In this document: piece by piece, positions 24,194-36,090 of the stretch
How positions within the stretch are numbered: position 1 is the first letter of the stretch
Layout: each line of letters opens with the position of its first letter
Source of the DNA: Erythrobasidium yunnanense
Taxonomy: Eukaryota; Basidiomycota; Cystobasidiomycetes; Erythrobasidiales; Erythrobasidiaceae
Assembly: GCA_001600175.1 (NCBI GenBank)
Contig: BCJC01000001.1
Location: forward strand, 310,001 to 374,000
Direction: 5' to 3'
DNA length: 64,000 nt
Notes under the pieces: generated by a model
Told to the model about the DNA's origin: nothing
The model's database searches: none
Seen by the model: the letters and a program-made list of their open reading frames with translations, nothing else
Translations under genes and position numbers: made by a program

Positions 24194-27100
24194 ATGCGAG
24201 AGCAGCGCCTCGAGCAGAGGAAAGCAGCTGCCTTAATCAACCAAGATAGAGGGAAGAAACAGCAAGCAGCAAGCACAAGACCACCTCCCAAGTTACTGTA
24301 TGCACTACCTCTGGTCATCGTCGTATCTGCGACCTTGCTTCTGAGGTCAAGGTCAAGAAACGGAGATCATGTTACAGCAGCATCACCTCTTCTCTCTTCA
24401 CTTCAGAAACGGCACTTCTTAACAGACTCGCATTCGCATGCATCTCACAATGCCACGACTCCCATCACTGCTCCTTCCTACATCCCCTACCACGACATCT
24501 ATGTCCGGCTCCATCCAGTGCTAGGCATCACCGTCCTTCTCATCTGGTTGGTATTCCTCTTCTCCTTCCTAGGAATAGTCGCATCCGACTTCTTCTGCCC
24601 AAACTTATCGACTCTGGCATCTCGCCTGGGTTTACCAGACGACGTAGCAGGCGCAACTCTCGTAGGGTTCGCAAATGGCGCTCCTGACATGTTCAGCACA
24701 TTTGCTTCGTTAAATGCTGGATCAGCCTCATTGGCAATAGGGGAGCTGATAGGCGCAGCGTCATTCATATGCTCAGTCGTAGCGGGATCAATGGTACTCG
24801 TCAAACCATTTAAAGTGGGGAAATACAACTTCTTCAGAGACGTGGGGTTCTTTACGATAGCAGTGGCTTTCTCACTGGCTATTCTGAGGGACGGGCAGAT
24901 CCATGCTATAGAAGCGAAGATCATGGTGGGACTGTATCTAGTATACGTCCTTCTAGTGTCGGTGGGAAGTCTGTATAGGCGCAGGCGGAGGAGACAGAAG
25001 GAGCGAGAGCGATTGATGCGAGATGCGTACAGAAGCGAGGAATTCCACCATGGTGAAGAAGGAGGAGCATACTCAGATAACCCCAATCCAGACGTTCCTG
25101 TGCTACTGGAGAACGGGCATACTCTTCCAAGATCAGGCTCACATCATTCCAACTACCGCACGCTGCCACAACTCGTCATCCCGCCCTCTGAGAACCAGGG
25201 CGACTACTTCACGAGCGGCACCGCGCATTCAACGGCTCCCACCTCCCCAGGTCTCTCACCTCTCGCTACCCCAGCATCAGGGCTCTCCGAAAGTGGCCAT
25301 CGTAGGCGCTCTTCCACCATTACTCAAGCACATACCCCTGGCGGCACTCGCAAGCGTCCACACGGTCATTCCCGCTCCGTCTCCCACAATTACCAAGTCC
25401 ATACTCCTTCACGAATGCTACATCGTTCTTCTATACTTGGGGCCATAGAATTCAGAGATGTCGTTAATTCCCTACAGGCTGAATCGACAGCAACGAGGAA
25501 CTTGGGCGCTTTTGCATTTCCTTCACAAGTAGCTGGAGAAGAGGATGCACCTGTATTGAGGAATTACCCGCATTTAGGAAGGCCGAAGAGCGTCACTGGC
25601 GCACTTTCTGCACCCTCTGCTCGGCGGACTAAGTCGAAGAAGGGAAGCGGAGATTCATATAACAGTAGGCAGTCATCGAGGAGCATAGGGCGGGTAGATG
25701 GACTCACTGCTTCCACGTCGATTCCGCAATCGCAATCGCAATCGCAATCGCAAGCTGGCAGGCCAAGAGCCGTCTCTTCACCACCCGATCGACGAGCTAT
25801 GCTCTCTTCTTCTTCTTCAACAAGTAATAATGCAGGAGAACCAAACATGGACGACCCATGGGCGAATGCATCTTCGTCCGACAACAGACCAGACTTTACG
25901 CCTTCTATAAACGTCGAAGAAGCCAGTGAAGCGTTTCCAGATTGGACTTCTTCTTCGCATGCGGGGTGGTCTGTTCCGAATAATAGTAGTGGGAGGAATG
26001 GACAGCGCGAAAGTAGCACTGAAAGCGAGCAGGAAGATGCGAACTCTTCGGATATTACAGCGAGACCGTTCCCTACGCAGAGGGATTCAGAGGAGAATGC
26101 TCGACAAAGTGCGAATACGAAGACAAGTACTGCAATGGCGCAATTCCCTTCGAAAGCTCTTAAAGTACTGGGTTTCGGATCGAGTTCTCAGAACAACGAT
26201 AGCACCGTCCCGCCGAAAGCACAGCGTCTCTTAGGCTTGCAAAATGAGCCTAGTCCCTCCTCAACAACAGCTGGCAACTACAAATACTCTTGGAAATACG
26301 CCTACGCCATGCTCTGCGCCGTTATTTACGCAGTCTTCCCTACCCTCCACAATTTCCGCAAAAAATCGGTCCTGAACATGATCACTTCCATAATCACTAT
26401 TCCTGCTATCCTGCTACTCAATATCACCCTACCGGTCGTTGATGAATCCGGTGCAGAAGAGGAGTTCTTGGAGGAATTAGAGAAGGAGAGACTTGCTTCA
26501 GAAGTAGGCGATGGTGACAGAGAAGGTGAGGATGGTGATAATGACAACGAGACGGAAGAAGAGGCGATCAACCGATATGTAGAGGAAGAGATGGATGAAG
26601 AGGATCGTGAAGAACGGGAAGACATGATCAAGCGGTCTATACTTATTGCACAAGAATTACGGTCGCCAGTCGCTACGCATCAACAGCATCATGGTCATAC
26701 ACACTCTCATCACTTCTCATCCTTCATGGCGCCGGATCCATCGAATGATACGCTCGTACCGCCTACACCTACTTTTCCAGCCTACGCAAGATCAGCAACG
26801 CCTGATAGTCTTGTGCTCGACAACTTCGAGCCTCCCGCTGCTACTTCTGCTGCGAATATTCCATCACTTCCGTCGCTTGAAGATGGTCAGACACTCAAGC
26901 TTGGAAACGAGTATATCGTCGAAGCGGAAGACCTCACGACATGCTTGACTGCTATACAATGTCTTCTTGCACCCATCTTTGCAGTCTTGGCAGTGCTAGG
27001 CGAGTTTTAAAGATACAGACTGCCCAAATTTGATTCGCTGATTGCTGTGAATGCAGGCTACAATCTCAAAGTATGGTATCTCCCAGCAGCTACAGGTGTA

Positions 27101-27876
27101 GGCCTGGTTTTGAGCATAATCAGTGTGCTTTTCTTCCGCGATGATCATCATCATATCACAAGGGTGCTCTCGCTCTGCTCTATCGGCTTCTTCATCGCCA
27201 TAGTCTGGATCCTCAGCATAGTCAACGAAGTAGTTGGCATCCTACAAGTGAGTGTCCCTTCCTCTAAACTGTTTATCCCTCCCGCGATTTGAGCATGCGG
27301 ACGAGATCGGAAGGCCTGCAAGCGGGATCTTCCGGGCGAGGTCGAGACCTTCGTGATTATGTAATCCGCTGACATGCATGGTTCTGCTGCCTGTTCTACA
27401 GACTGTCGGACATGTCTTTGGTCTCAGTGATGCCATCTTGGGTCTCACCATCTTTGCTATGGTAGGCTCACCCTTCCCTCGGGGTTTTGTCAGCGGTACA
27501 GGCTGATACGGGTTTGGCTTCGCAGGGCAACTCGCTAGGAGACCTCGTTGCGAACGTCACTGTCGCAAGGATGGGCTATCCCTTGATGGCGCTCAGTGCA
27601 TGCTTCGGCGGCCCTATGCTCAATATCCTCTTAGGCATAGGTCTTTCAGGCACCTATCTGACATCTCGAACGCATCAACCCGTCCACGTCCAGATGTCAA
27701 CGACACTCATCGTCAGTGGTATATCTCTGCTGGTCGTTCTGGTCGGGACTCTCATCACTGTCCCGTTGAATGGATACGTCATGTCAAGACGCTGGGCTCT
27801 GGGTCTTATATCGGTCTACGTCCTGGTCATGGCTGCTAATGTAATAGTGGAGATCAACAGTGAGAAGAGGGCATAG
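24194..27876 (+). CDS. Cation/Ca2+ exchanger, CCX/NCLX type, with very long cytosolic loop
   Basis: Membrane antiporter of the Ca2+/cation exchanger superfamily. Four exons (24194-26999, 27057-27247, 27402-27461, 27526-27876) give 1135 aa. After an N-terminal hydrophobic segment and a lumenal Ser/His-rich stretch come the first helix block and the alpha-1 repeat with GFANGAPDMFS (about 158-166), GELIGAASF and helices to about residue 260. A polybasic stop (YRRRRRRQ) leads into a cytosolic loop of about 460 residues: Ser-rich, with a Gln-Ser repeat, then an acidic block (EEEFLEELEKE.., EEEMDEEDREEREDM) after an intervening hydrophobic pair. The second helix block carries GNSLGDLVANVTVARMG (alpha-2, about 1020). 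GNG/AAPD plus GNSxGDxxAN marks the CCX/NCKX6/yeast YDL206W branch. Intron 1 needs a GC donor (g|gcgagt) to keep the frame. Confidence 0.85.
25727..25753 (+). repeat. CAATCG hexamer repeat inside exchanger exon
   Basis: About four and a half tandem copies of caatcg, read as alternating Gln and Ser in the cytosolic loop of the exchanger. Being a multiple of three, length changes would keep the frame. Confidence 0.85.
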
Positions 27877-28392
27877 CAGTACAAGCAGTTCTGGCAGATC
27901 ATGGGCGATTTTTCTGTTACATTAGGCTTCTTCAATACACGCTCACGCTCACGCACACAGACAGAAGTCATTGTAGATCAGTTTCTTGTTGATATTAGTA
28001 GATCAGAATCTCGTACATCAAGCATACATGGCGACAAAGCAATCTTAGGCATCACAGATTTATATCTGATCTAATCTGCAGACCTGCATCTCTTTCCGGC
28101 CTTTAGCACGTCAAAGCTCACAAGCTGTTTACTTCAACTTGATTCACGGCAGCCCTCATACACAGCCCAAATCTGTGCCTATCCCAGCCGGTCAAAGTCG
28201 GAGAGTCGCCGCGGATCAACTCGCGACAAGACGGTTCTCTAAAGCCGAACTCACGAAAGTACCTCTTTCAGTCTGGCTTGCCTTGGTTCTTTCCTCTTGA
28301 ACACCCACATCCATAAAGCTTTAGCATTCAAAGCTCAACCTTTCTCCTTCTGCCGCTCTATAACCTACCTACCCAAATCAAAGCTATATAAG
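27877..28392. other. Promoter region of PCK1
   Basis: About 515 bp between the exchanger stop and the PCK1 start. It contains pyrimidine-rich tracts near the gene (tttctccttctgcc) and the sequence tatataag directly abutting the chosen ATG. No ORF or RNA gene supported. Confidence 0.4.
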
Positions 28393-30683
28393 ATGCCTGG
28401 AAGAAGCGGTCTGTACACTCCCGGACGCGGTGGTAGCGCTACTCCTCGTTTTGGATATGAGGAATCGCAAGGCGGCGCCCATCTTGGAGGGTGAGTCCAT
28501 CTAGAGATCCCCTTTGTGCTCCGCAAAGAAAACGAGATAGCCGGCAGCGATGTCACATCTCGTCGAAGAGCGGGCGCAGGCTGCACTGAACGAGAGTATT
28601 ATACTGATGTACATGTGCTTCTTGCTGCAGTCACGGCGATGCTACCTACCAGCTCATGTAAGGCTCTTCGAAAATCCGGAATCCACCCTGCCGGGATTGG
28701 CCTGTCTAATTATGCGTTTTACAACAGCGGCAAAGACTTGAAGATGTTCTCAGAAGCTGGTTTCGATATGGAGAAGCTGCAACTCCAGTATGTCTCGCTA
28801 GACCCATGATATTCTCGGCATGTGGGCTCATCTCCGCCCATTCTGATTTTAGGCGCAATGCATCTGTCGCTCAACTCTACGAGGATGCTATCACCTACGA
28901 AGGCGCAGTCATCTCCAGCAGCGGCGCACTCATCAACTTCTCTGGCAAGAAGACTGGCCGATCTCCCAAGGATAAGCGTATTGTCTACGAAGATTCGTCA
29001 AAGGATGATATCTGGTGGGGACCTGTCAACATCAAGATGGGTAAGTATTACGATCAACGACCGCTTGAGTAAGCGACATCGTCGCTGATCCCGTCTTTTC
29101 TTCCAGACGAGCACACCTTCGAAATCAACAGAGAGCGTGCTATCGATTACTTGAACACTCGCGACCGTGTCTACGTCTTTGATGGATTCGCCGGATGGGA
29201 CCCCAAGTACCGCATCAAGGTTCGCGTCATCTGCGCCCGTGCCTACCACGCCCTCTTCATGCACAACAGTCAGTCGCACGCAAGTTTTCAGATTGTATAG
29301 ATACTAACGACAGTATACAGTGCTTATCCGACCAACGAAGAAAGAGCTCGAAGATTTTGGCACACCCGACTTCACCATCTACAACGCTGGTCAATTCCCT
29401 GCAAACAGATTCACAGCAGGCATGACTTCATCCACTTCCGTCGAGGTCAACTTTGCACGAAAGGAGATGGTCATCCTCGGTATGCCGTCTTTACCTGTGG
29501 TCTTTGCTGCCTTTCTGACTTTCTTTACTCCCTAGGTACCGAGTACGCCGGTGAGATGAAGAAGGGTATCTTCTCCGTAATGCACTACTTGCAGCCCGTC
29601 AAGTTCGGCCAGCTTTCCTTGCACTCCTCCGCCAACGTCGGACCAGACGGCGATGTCTCACTCTTCTTCGGTCTCTCCGGCACAGGAAAGACGACCCTCT
29701 CTGCTGATCCTCGACGAAGCTTGATTGGAGACGACGAACACGTCTGGGCGGACACGGGTGTCTTCAACATCGAGGGTGGATGCTACGCTAAATGCGTCGG
29801 TTTATCTAAGGAGAAGGAACCAGATATCTACAACGCCATTCGATTCGGATCTATTCTGGAGAACGTAGTTTACGATGGAGAGACTCGTGAGCCAGACTAT
29901 GAGGATATCTCGATCACCGAAAACACTCGATGCGCCTGTAAGCTTCCAGGCTTCAACTTCGATACAAGGTATACATGCTAACGCGTATGGCACCAAATCA
30001 GATCCCATCAACTTTATCGATAACGCTCGCATTCCATGCACTGTCAACTCCCAGCCCAAAAATATCGTTTACTTATGCTGCGACGCCTTCGGAGTCCTAC
30101 CCCCAGTCTCCAAACTCAACTCTGCCCAGGCGCAGTACTGGTTCTTGTCAGGATACACTTCAAAGACACCCGGTACCGAAGATGGTGTTACCGAGCCCTC
30201 TCCTACCTTCTCGACCTGCTTTGGTCAGCCGTTCATCATCTGCAAGCCTCAGCGATATGCATCCATGTTGGCTGAAAAGATGGAGAAGGAGAATGTCAAC
30301 TGCTGGTTGATTAGTGAGTCTCGGCTTCTTCGAAGCACAAGCTGGCATGCTGATTGATCGATTTTCCAGACACCGGCTGGGTCGGAGGCAAGTTCGGCAC
30401 AGGCAAGCGATGCCCTCTCAAGTACACCCGCAAGATCATCGACTCCATCCACGATGGTTCTCTCGAGAAGGCCGAATTCACAAACTTCCCAGTCTTCAAC
30501 CTCCAAGTCCCCAAGGCTCTGGAAGGTGTCCCATCTGAGCTTCTCGACCCTCTGCAGAGCTGGCCTTCAGCAGACGCATGCAAGTCGCAGATGAACAGCT
30601 TGGCACAGATGTTCAACAAGGCTTTCGAGCGCTTCGAGGCGGACGTTACCGCTGAAGTCAAGGCTGCTGGCCCTAAAGCTTAG
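28393..30683 (+). CDS. PCK1: Phosphoenolpyruvate carboxykinase (ATP)
   Basis: Converts oxaloacetate and ATP to phosphoenolpyruvate, the committed step of gluconeogenesis, in the cytosol. Nine exons (28393-28490, 28631-28657, 28728-28787, 28853-29040, 29107-29268, 29321-29479, 29536-29937, 30002-30313, 30370-30683) give 573 aa. Motifs: [31 protein letters not shown], substrate-site [17 protein letters not shown], kinase-1a loop [14 protein letters not shown], metal-site [23 protein letters not shown] with the preceding Tyr made by a splice, and [15 protein letters not shown]. The early exons are less certain. The 27-nt exon 2 gives HGDATYQL and joins cleanly in phase, but a stop-free stretch inside intron 1 (reading [13 protein letters not shown]) could be used instead. 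The polypeptide is a little longer than yeast Pck1 because of the N-terminal Gly/Arg extension. Confidence 0.93.
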
Positions 30684-30978
30684 ACTACCTAGCATTTCTT
30701 CCATTCTTTGATCTACAGGGTGTCAGTCCAGAAAAGGGTACTGCTTGCTTCGACTCTGTATTTGTACGCCTTGTCATCAGTAACGCGAACATCATGCATT
30801 TGCTGTCAAATCTCCTAATGAAGTTTGCATGCTATGCACTAGGGTCCACGTTTGAGGAGTAATGTCTTGCTGTTGATCTGGCTTGTGCTACTTGTACATC
30901 GAAAGACGACTGCCATTTTATCAGGAATCTATGCTACAGTTGAACCCGGTACGAAACAGCCAGATAGCAATGGCGATG

Positions 30979-31321
30979 TTATTGCGTAGATGTAGAATGA
31001 AGGTCTGTCCCTTGTGGGAAAGGTTGCTGCGTCGTTTCACGAAGCTCTTTCAGCTGGTCCTGCAATTGCGTAGAGCGTCAGAATCGTCTTGAATCTAACA
31101 TCTCCAGAAAGTATGCTGACCATCTCTCGCTTTGCTGCTTCTTCCTTGCCCAATGACATGATATTGCGATGCATCATCCCTGCGATTTCAGCGTAAGCTG
31201 GCAGCCCAGAACGGCCACAAAGTCCATCTGCCTCACCGATATCGACTAGCCCTACGACGGTGACTCCTGCGAGGACAGTGACGAGCGTTTTGTGCGCAAC
31301 ATCCGCCAGTCTAGCCGACAT
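30979..31321 (-). CDS. Small single-span protein, COX14-like
   Basis: Three exons (31321-31237, 31179-31121, 31059-30979) give only 74 aa. The protein begins MSARLADVAHKTLV and has one hydrophobic segment (LVTVLAGVTVVGLVDIG). A basic/helical tail follows (KEEAAKREMDQLKELRE), ending TDLHSTSTQ. This plan (short, one central membrane span, charged C-terminal helix) matches Cox14/COA3-type assembly factors of the mitochondrial inner membrane, but no diagnostic motif proves it. Both introns have good donors (gtgagg, gtcagc) and branch-like ctgac/ctgaa sequences, and phases match. Intron 1 is 57 nt and stop-free, so retention would also give an open frame. It diverges from NOG1 with about 90 bp between the start codons. 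Confidence 0.65.
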
Positions 31322-31411
31322 TGCTTGAATTCGGGAGTCGATAGAAGTCTGAAAATCTCGAACAACTTGCCCCTATCGTTTGCTCCAAAAGCTCGCTGAA
31401 ATCCCTGCAAG

Positions 31412-33895
31412 ATGTCTGGCCTCACTGCAAGAGGACAGCTCAAGGCCATCGCGCCGGTCCCTACAGCGACAGACGTACGTGCAAGGATCCAGCGCTATCC
31501 GGCAAATTCGCAGGATTTTACCTGGATCACACGGATCTGGTTTGCAAGCAAGCATGAAGCTGACTTTCTACACTCTCCTATGATGCATACAGTTCCTCGA
31601 TATCGCCCTGTCGAAAACCCAGAGGAAAACGCCCACCCAGATTCACAAGGGCTTCAAAATTAGCAGAATCAGAAGCTTGTGAGCAGCGATAGCTGTTGCT
31701 TACTGCGGGCAAGAATGCTAATTAGGATGTGCTCAGCTACATGCGCAAGGTCAAGTTCACTCAAGAAGCTTTTGACGAACGACTGTCGCAAATCCTGTCC
31801 GAATTCCCTATTCTCGATGTGAGCGGCGCGAGCATTGCAGACTCCTATTAGGAGCATGCTGAACATATCGTTACCATCTGTCCAGAATCTACACCCCTTC
31901 CTGGCCTCCCTGCTTAACGTTCTCTACGACAAGAACCACTACAAGCTTGCGCTTGGCCAGATCAATACCTGCAAGCACCTGATAGACAACGTCGGAAAAG
32001 ACTATGTCCGTCTCCTCAAGTTTGGCGACAGTTTGTATCGATGCAAGCAGCTCAAGAGGGCCGCACTCGGACGAATGGCCACCATCATGCGCAGACAGAA
32101 GGATCCCTTGGCCTATCTCGAGCAAGTCAGGCAACACATGTCTCGTCTGCCAGCTATCGATCCCACCACCCGTACACTCCTCATCTGCGGTTACCCCAAT
32201 GTCGGCAAATCCTCATTTATCAATAAAGTCACTCGCGCAGACGTGGATGTACAGCCTTATGCATTCACTACAAAAAGTCTGTTCGTTGGACATATGGACT
32301 ACAAGTACCTCCGCTGGCAGGTAGTCGATACGCCCGGTATCCTCGATCACCCGCTTGAAGACATGAACACTATCGAGATGCAGTCCATCACTGCACTAGC
32401 ACATCTGCGAAGCTGTATCATGTACTTTATGGATCTGTCCGAACAATGCGGCTTCACCCTCGAAGCGCAGATCAAGCTCTTCAACTCTATAAAACCTCTG
32501 TTCGCAAACAAGCCCGTCTTTGTAGTCATCAACAAGATCGATGTCACTCGCCCTGAAGATCTCGATGAAGCTCGCAAACAGATGCTCGACGCATTCAGGG
32601 CCGATTGTGGAGAGAACATCAACTTCGTCCAGCTTTCCACTCTTTCAGAAGAAGGTGTCATGGATGTCAAGTCCGCAGCTTGCGAAGCTCTCTTAGCTCA
32701 TCGCGTAGAGAGCAAGGAGAAGACGAAGCGAGTAGATAATGTAGCGAACAGAATCAGAGTCGCTCTCCCTCAGCAGAGAGACCAGGTCACTCGAGAAGCT
32801 TTCATTCCTGAAGTAGTCAAGCAGAGACAGGCTGTGGCTGAGGCGAAGAAGGCTAAGATGCAGACTGCGGAAGACGATGAGGAGGAAGAAGAGGAAGAGC
32901 TGCCTAAGCGCAGACTCGAGAGAGATATCGAAGCTGAGGCTGGAGGTGCTGGAGTACACTCCGTCGATCTCAAGAGTGAGTGTCTCGCTATAATGCTTGT
33001 TGATGCTTCGGTCATACTAAATGTATGTCATCTATGTGTTTCAGAACACTACCTGCTCAAGAACGACGACTGGAAGTACGATGTCATTCCTGAGATCCGC
33101 GAAGGCAAGAACTTTGCCGACTTCATCGACCCTGATATCCTTGAGCGACTGGACGAGCTCGAAGCCGAGGAGGAGAAGCTTGAAAAGGAAGGGTTCTACG
33201 ACTCTGACGACTTTGACGACGAAGAGATCGCAGAGTCTGATGAGGAAGCTATTCGCGAGACTGCGAAAGCCATCCGTGCGCGTCGAACAGAGATCAAGAC
33301 AAACAACAAGATCAGGGACAAGAAACAGAACAGAGCGGCCATTCCTAGACCGCAGCTCAATACGAGGACAATGGATGCCATGGCGCAAGATCTTCGTAAG
33401 GCAGGTATTGACCCAAGCAAGCTGGAAGAGAGAGCAAAGATGCTGGCTCTCGCCCGTGGTGTGCAGCTCAAGTCGAAGACCGCAGGCGAGAAGAGGAAAC
33501 GTACTGTAGATGGCGAGGATGGCGAGGATATGGATGTGGAGGAGGGCGAGAGCAGTATGGCTGGCGCTTCTGCGTCCATGTGGGCCGACGCCTCCGATGA
33601 CGATGGCGATGGAAGCATGGAGATCGACGGCGCATCAAGTAACAAGAAGCGACGAAGTCTTTCTGGAAAAGCAGTCGCTGCAAACAACGGCAAGCGCGTT
33701 CCAACGAAGAATCGTGCAACCCTTGGTATGCGAGACGAGACGCAGCGCAAGAAGGCTACGCAACTGCACCGTCTCGCACAGAGACATCCAAACAGAATGG
33801 CCAAAGCAGGAGAAGCAGATCGACACGTCCCGACCAAGATGCCAAAACATCTCTTCGCTGGAAAGCGTGGTATCGGCAAGACCTCGCACCGATAA
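31412..33895 (+). CDS. NOG1: Nucleolar GTP-binding protein 1 (60S biogenesis)
   Basis: OBG/Nog-family GTPase that binds pre-60S particles in the nucleolus. Five exons (31412-31474, 31593-31678, 31737-31818, 31886-32975, 33045-33895) give 723 aa. The spliced N-terminus reads through [15 protein letters not shown] and then [16 protein letters not shown], typical of Nog1. The G domain has [20 protein letters not shown] (about 179), the [12 protein letters not shown] switch region, NKID and STLSEEGVM. The C-terminal part contains [19 protein letters not shown], long acidic and basic stretches, and ends with [15 protein letters not shown].., [18 protein letters not shown], the family's conserved end. 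The last intron (69 nt, 32976-33044) is stop-free and a multiple of three. Removing it restores the usual spacing before [12 protein letters not shown]. Confidence 0.95.
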
Positions 33896-34213
33896 AGCGT
33901 GTGCCAACGCATTTACCTACATGCTATATCATCCATCTTGGTTCTTCTACTCGTCTGCTGCTGTTTCTTTCTTTCTTTCTTTCCCTACTGGAGGTTTTAC
34001 CTATGTTTGTCCGAGTCGTATTGTTGTCTGCAATATCTTTCCTTCTGCTCCTCCGACACGGCAAGAACTCCAGACAAAAAACTGCTAAGTCTCTTTCCCT
34101 TTCTTCGCAGTGATACAGGAAGCATCGCCTCTATGCTGGAGCCGTCTATTGGCTTACTGTTCCAACAGCAGGTAGGCGTCTCTTGAACTGCACACTCACG
34201 GCGCGATTCAGTA
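33896..34213. other. Intergenic / 5' leader with possible uORF
   Basis: 318 bp between NOG1 and the first array gene. It contains a ttctttctttctttc run near 33967-33983 and a 13-codon ORF opening ATGCTGGAGCCG at 34133. That ORF runs into a gtaggc donor-like site at 34172, and a gattcag acceptor-like site ends at 34211, two bases before the gene's ATG. If this 40-nt stretch is spliced, the upstream ORF would end in TAA overlapping the ATG (TAATG). Confidence 0.35.
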
Positions 34214-35936
34214 ATGTCACTGTTCAAGCTATTGTGCGGCCAAGCGGATGACAGCGATGGTTCAGCTGGCAGGGCGCCACCTCGACAGCGCAGACGGAAA
34301 CACAGTAGCGGTAGCGGAGTTAGGCAACGTCGTCACAGTCGATCCATACCAATAGATGAAGTCGAACTGCGTGGCCGGCTAGTGCAAGCAGACGGTCGAT
34401 ATACGGTCCATCCCTTCCCACCGCACTCAGATTACGCCAACCCGAAGAAGTCGGCAGCTGTTGGACGGGCCTTGTCAATCATAGATGGCCGCCCTATCTC
34501 CTGGAAGCGCGAGCGCGAAGATCGAACTACTCGGGTGGGACATACTTTGGCGTTTTTCGTCGATATTAGCAGGAGGGATGGCGTCAAGGTCACTCGTTAT
34601 ACGAGCCTGACCTTCTCGGAGTGCGTTCCGCTCCCTCCTGACTCCTGTTGCCATGCTAATGTCTTCCACGCCTGCCAGCCCCGACAGGTATCCGGCCCAT
34701 CGATCCAAACCGCCGAGTGCCAGTAAAGAGCGGCCAAAGAGACGCAGAACTGTACCTTCAGCTTCTACTGCAAGTGCCTCTGCACGATCAGTCTCATCAT
34801 CCCGCAGTAGTAGCTCTGGCACCACCTCTACCGCCTCGACAAGCCAACAATCACCTACGGTGTCGAGCGGAAGTACCAAGCCATCCGACGCTACATTTAC
34901 AACATCTTCAACCGAGATGCCACCTCCTGATGCTCTGCTGCGTGCCTGGCGTAGGGGTCATGTCACGACGCTTGCAGGGCATGTGCTTACTCTCCCAATT
35001 CCAAGAAGAGCTCCAGGCACCATCCGGGTTACGAATATCGTCACCGCAAGCACCGAAGCCAAAGCGAAGTTGAAGAAAGCGTGCCCCTTTGACATTTCGT
35101 TTCCGTCCAACCAGAGCCATATTGAAACAGGTGATCGGGTCTGTTTTGAGCTAGAAAAGGCTGGGAAGAGCCGGACACATTTGCAGGCAAAGAATGTTAG
35201 AAATTCTGATAAAAGGTAAGCTTAGCCGATGCACACTCAAGTAACGCACCGGCGGTGATTGGCTAATGCTGATGTGCGACACAGTGACCAGGCTGGACGA
35301 GAGTGCGGAGTACAACTCGTCGGCAAGGTACTTCGACGACCTACTGTCGTACAGAACGACCTGCAAGAGACAGGCTTGCAGACTGGAGTAGTCGTCGTGA
35401 AAGATGTCGAAACTATCGAAGACCATATTAAAAACAGATGCAAGGGATCGCAAGAACACATCGACTTGAACCCGATCGCGCAGGAGGAATACAAAGACCG
35501 TCAATATGGCTGGCTGTTTGAGGACAGCAAAGAACCCAACGGTCTCGATGATGCCCAAATCGGCGACCTCCTGGCCTTCAAGATTATTCAGGGCGATTAC
35601 GTGGGCGACATCGAGTTAGTCATGGTTTCAAGGTGATTTATCAGGGTTCAAGCTTTGGATCTCAGGCTGACGTGCTCGCACAGGCCTTACGTCGAACCAG
35701 CGCCAAATCCGCCTGGCGTATATCGTGCCAGGGCGGCCTCTGTATCGAGCTCAGAAGCATCTGGAGGCCGTACAGTCACATCTGAGACGACTACGACTAC
35801 AACACAAACGACGAGTACCGCGACGACCGTCAGTCCGCCGCCGCCCACCAGGCAGCCTTCAAGACGCAATTCGCACATATCAAGAAGGAACTCTATGAGG
35901 GGCAGATCTAGGCGTGGCTCCCATAAACTATCTTAG
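34214..35936 (+). CDS. Array gene A: three cold-shock/OB-like repeats (unknown)
   Basis: Four exons (34214-34620, 34679-35215, 35285-35632, 35684-35936) give 514 aa. Not a family I recognise. The N-terminus is basic (PPRQRRRKHSSGSGVRQRR). Three units of about 90-120 residues follow, each with the pattern G-x-hydrophobic-x-x-L, a central G-x-I-x-V strand, a hydrophobic F-x-x-S/N-x turn, then G-D-x-V-x-F and a final A-x-N-V-like strand. Unit 1: GRLVQADGRYTV.. VGHTLAFFVDI. Unit 2: GHVTTLAGHVLTL.. GTIRV.. GDRVCFELEKAGKS.. AKNVR. Unit 3: GKVLRRPTVV.. TGVVVVKDV.. IGDLLAFKIIQGD. This resembles the five-strand plan of cold-shock domains, especially the divergent ones of UNR/CSDE1, but that is inference. 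A Ser-rich linker follows unit 1, and a Thr-rich then Arg/Ser-rich tail ends the protein (NSMRGRSRRGSHKLS). Confidence 0.72.
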
Positions 35937-36090
35937 TACTGCCAATACGTGAGACTCGCGGACGTATAAATCATTTCACATTGCATGCTTGAGGTGCGCA
36001 AGTCGTCGTATCACAGCGAGCTTGCAGTAAGTACTGAGCGATAATTTTGTGCGTAGGCTCGCATTATTTCAACTTGCAAAAGTACCAACC

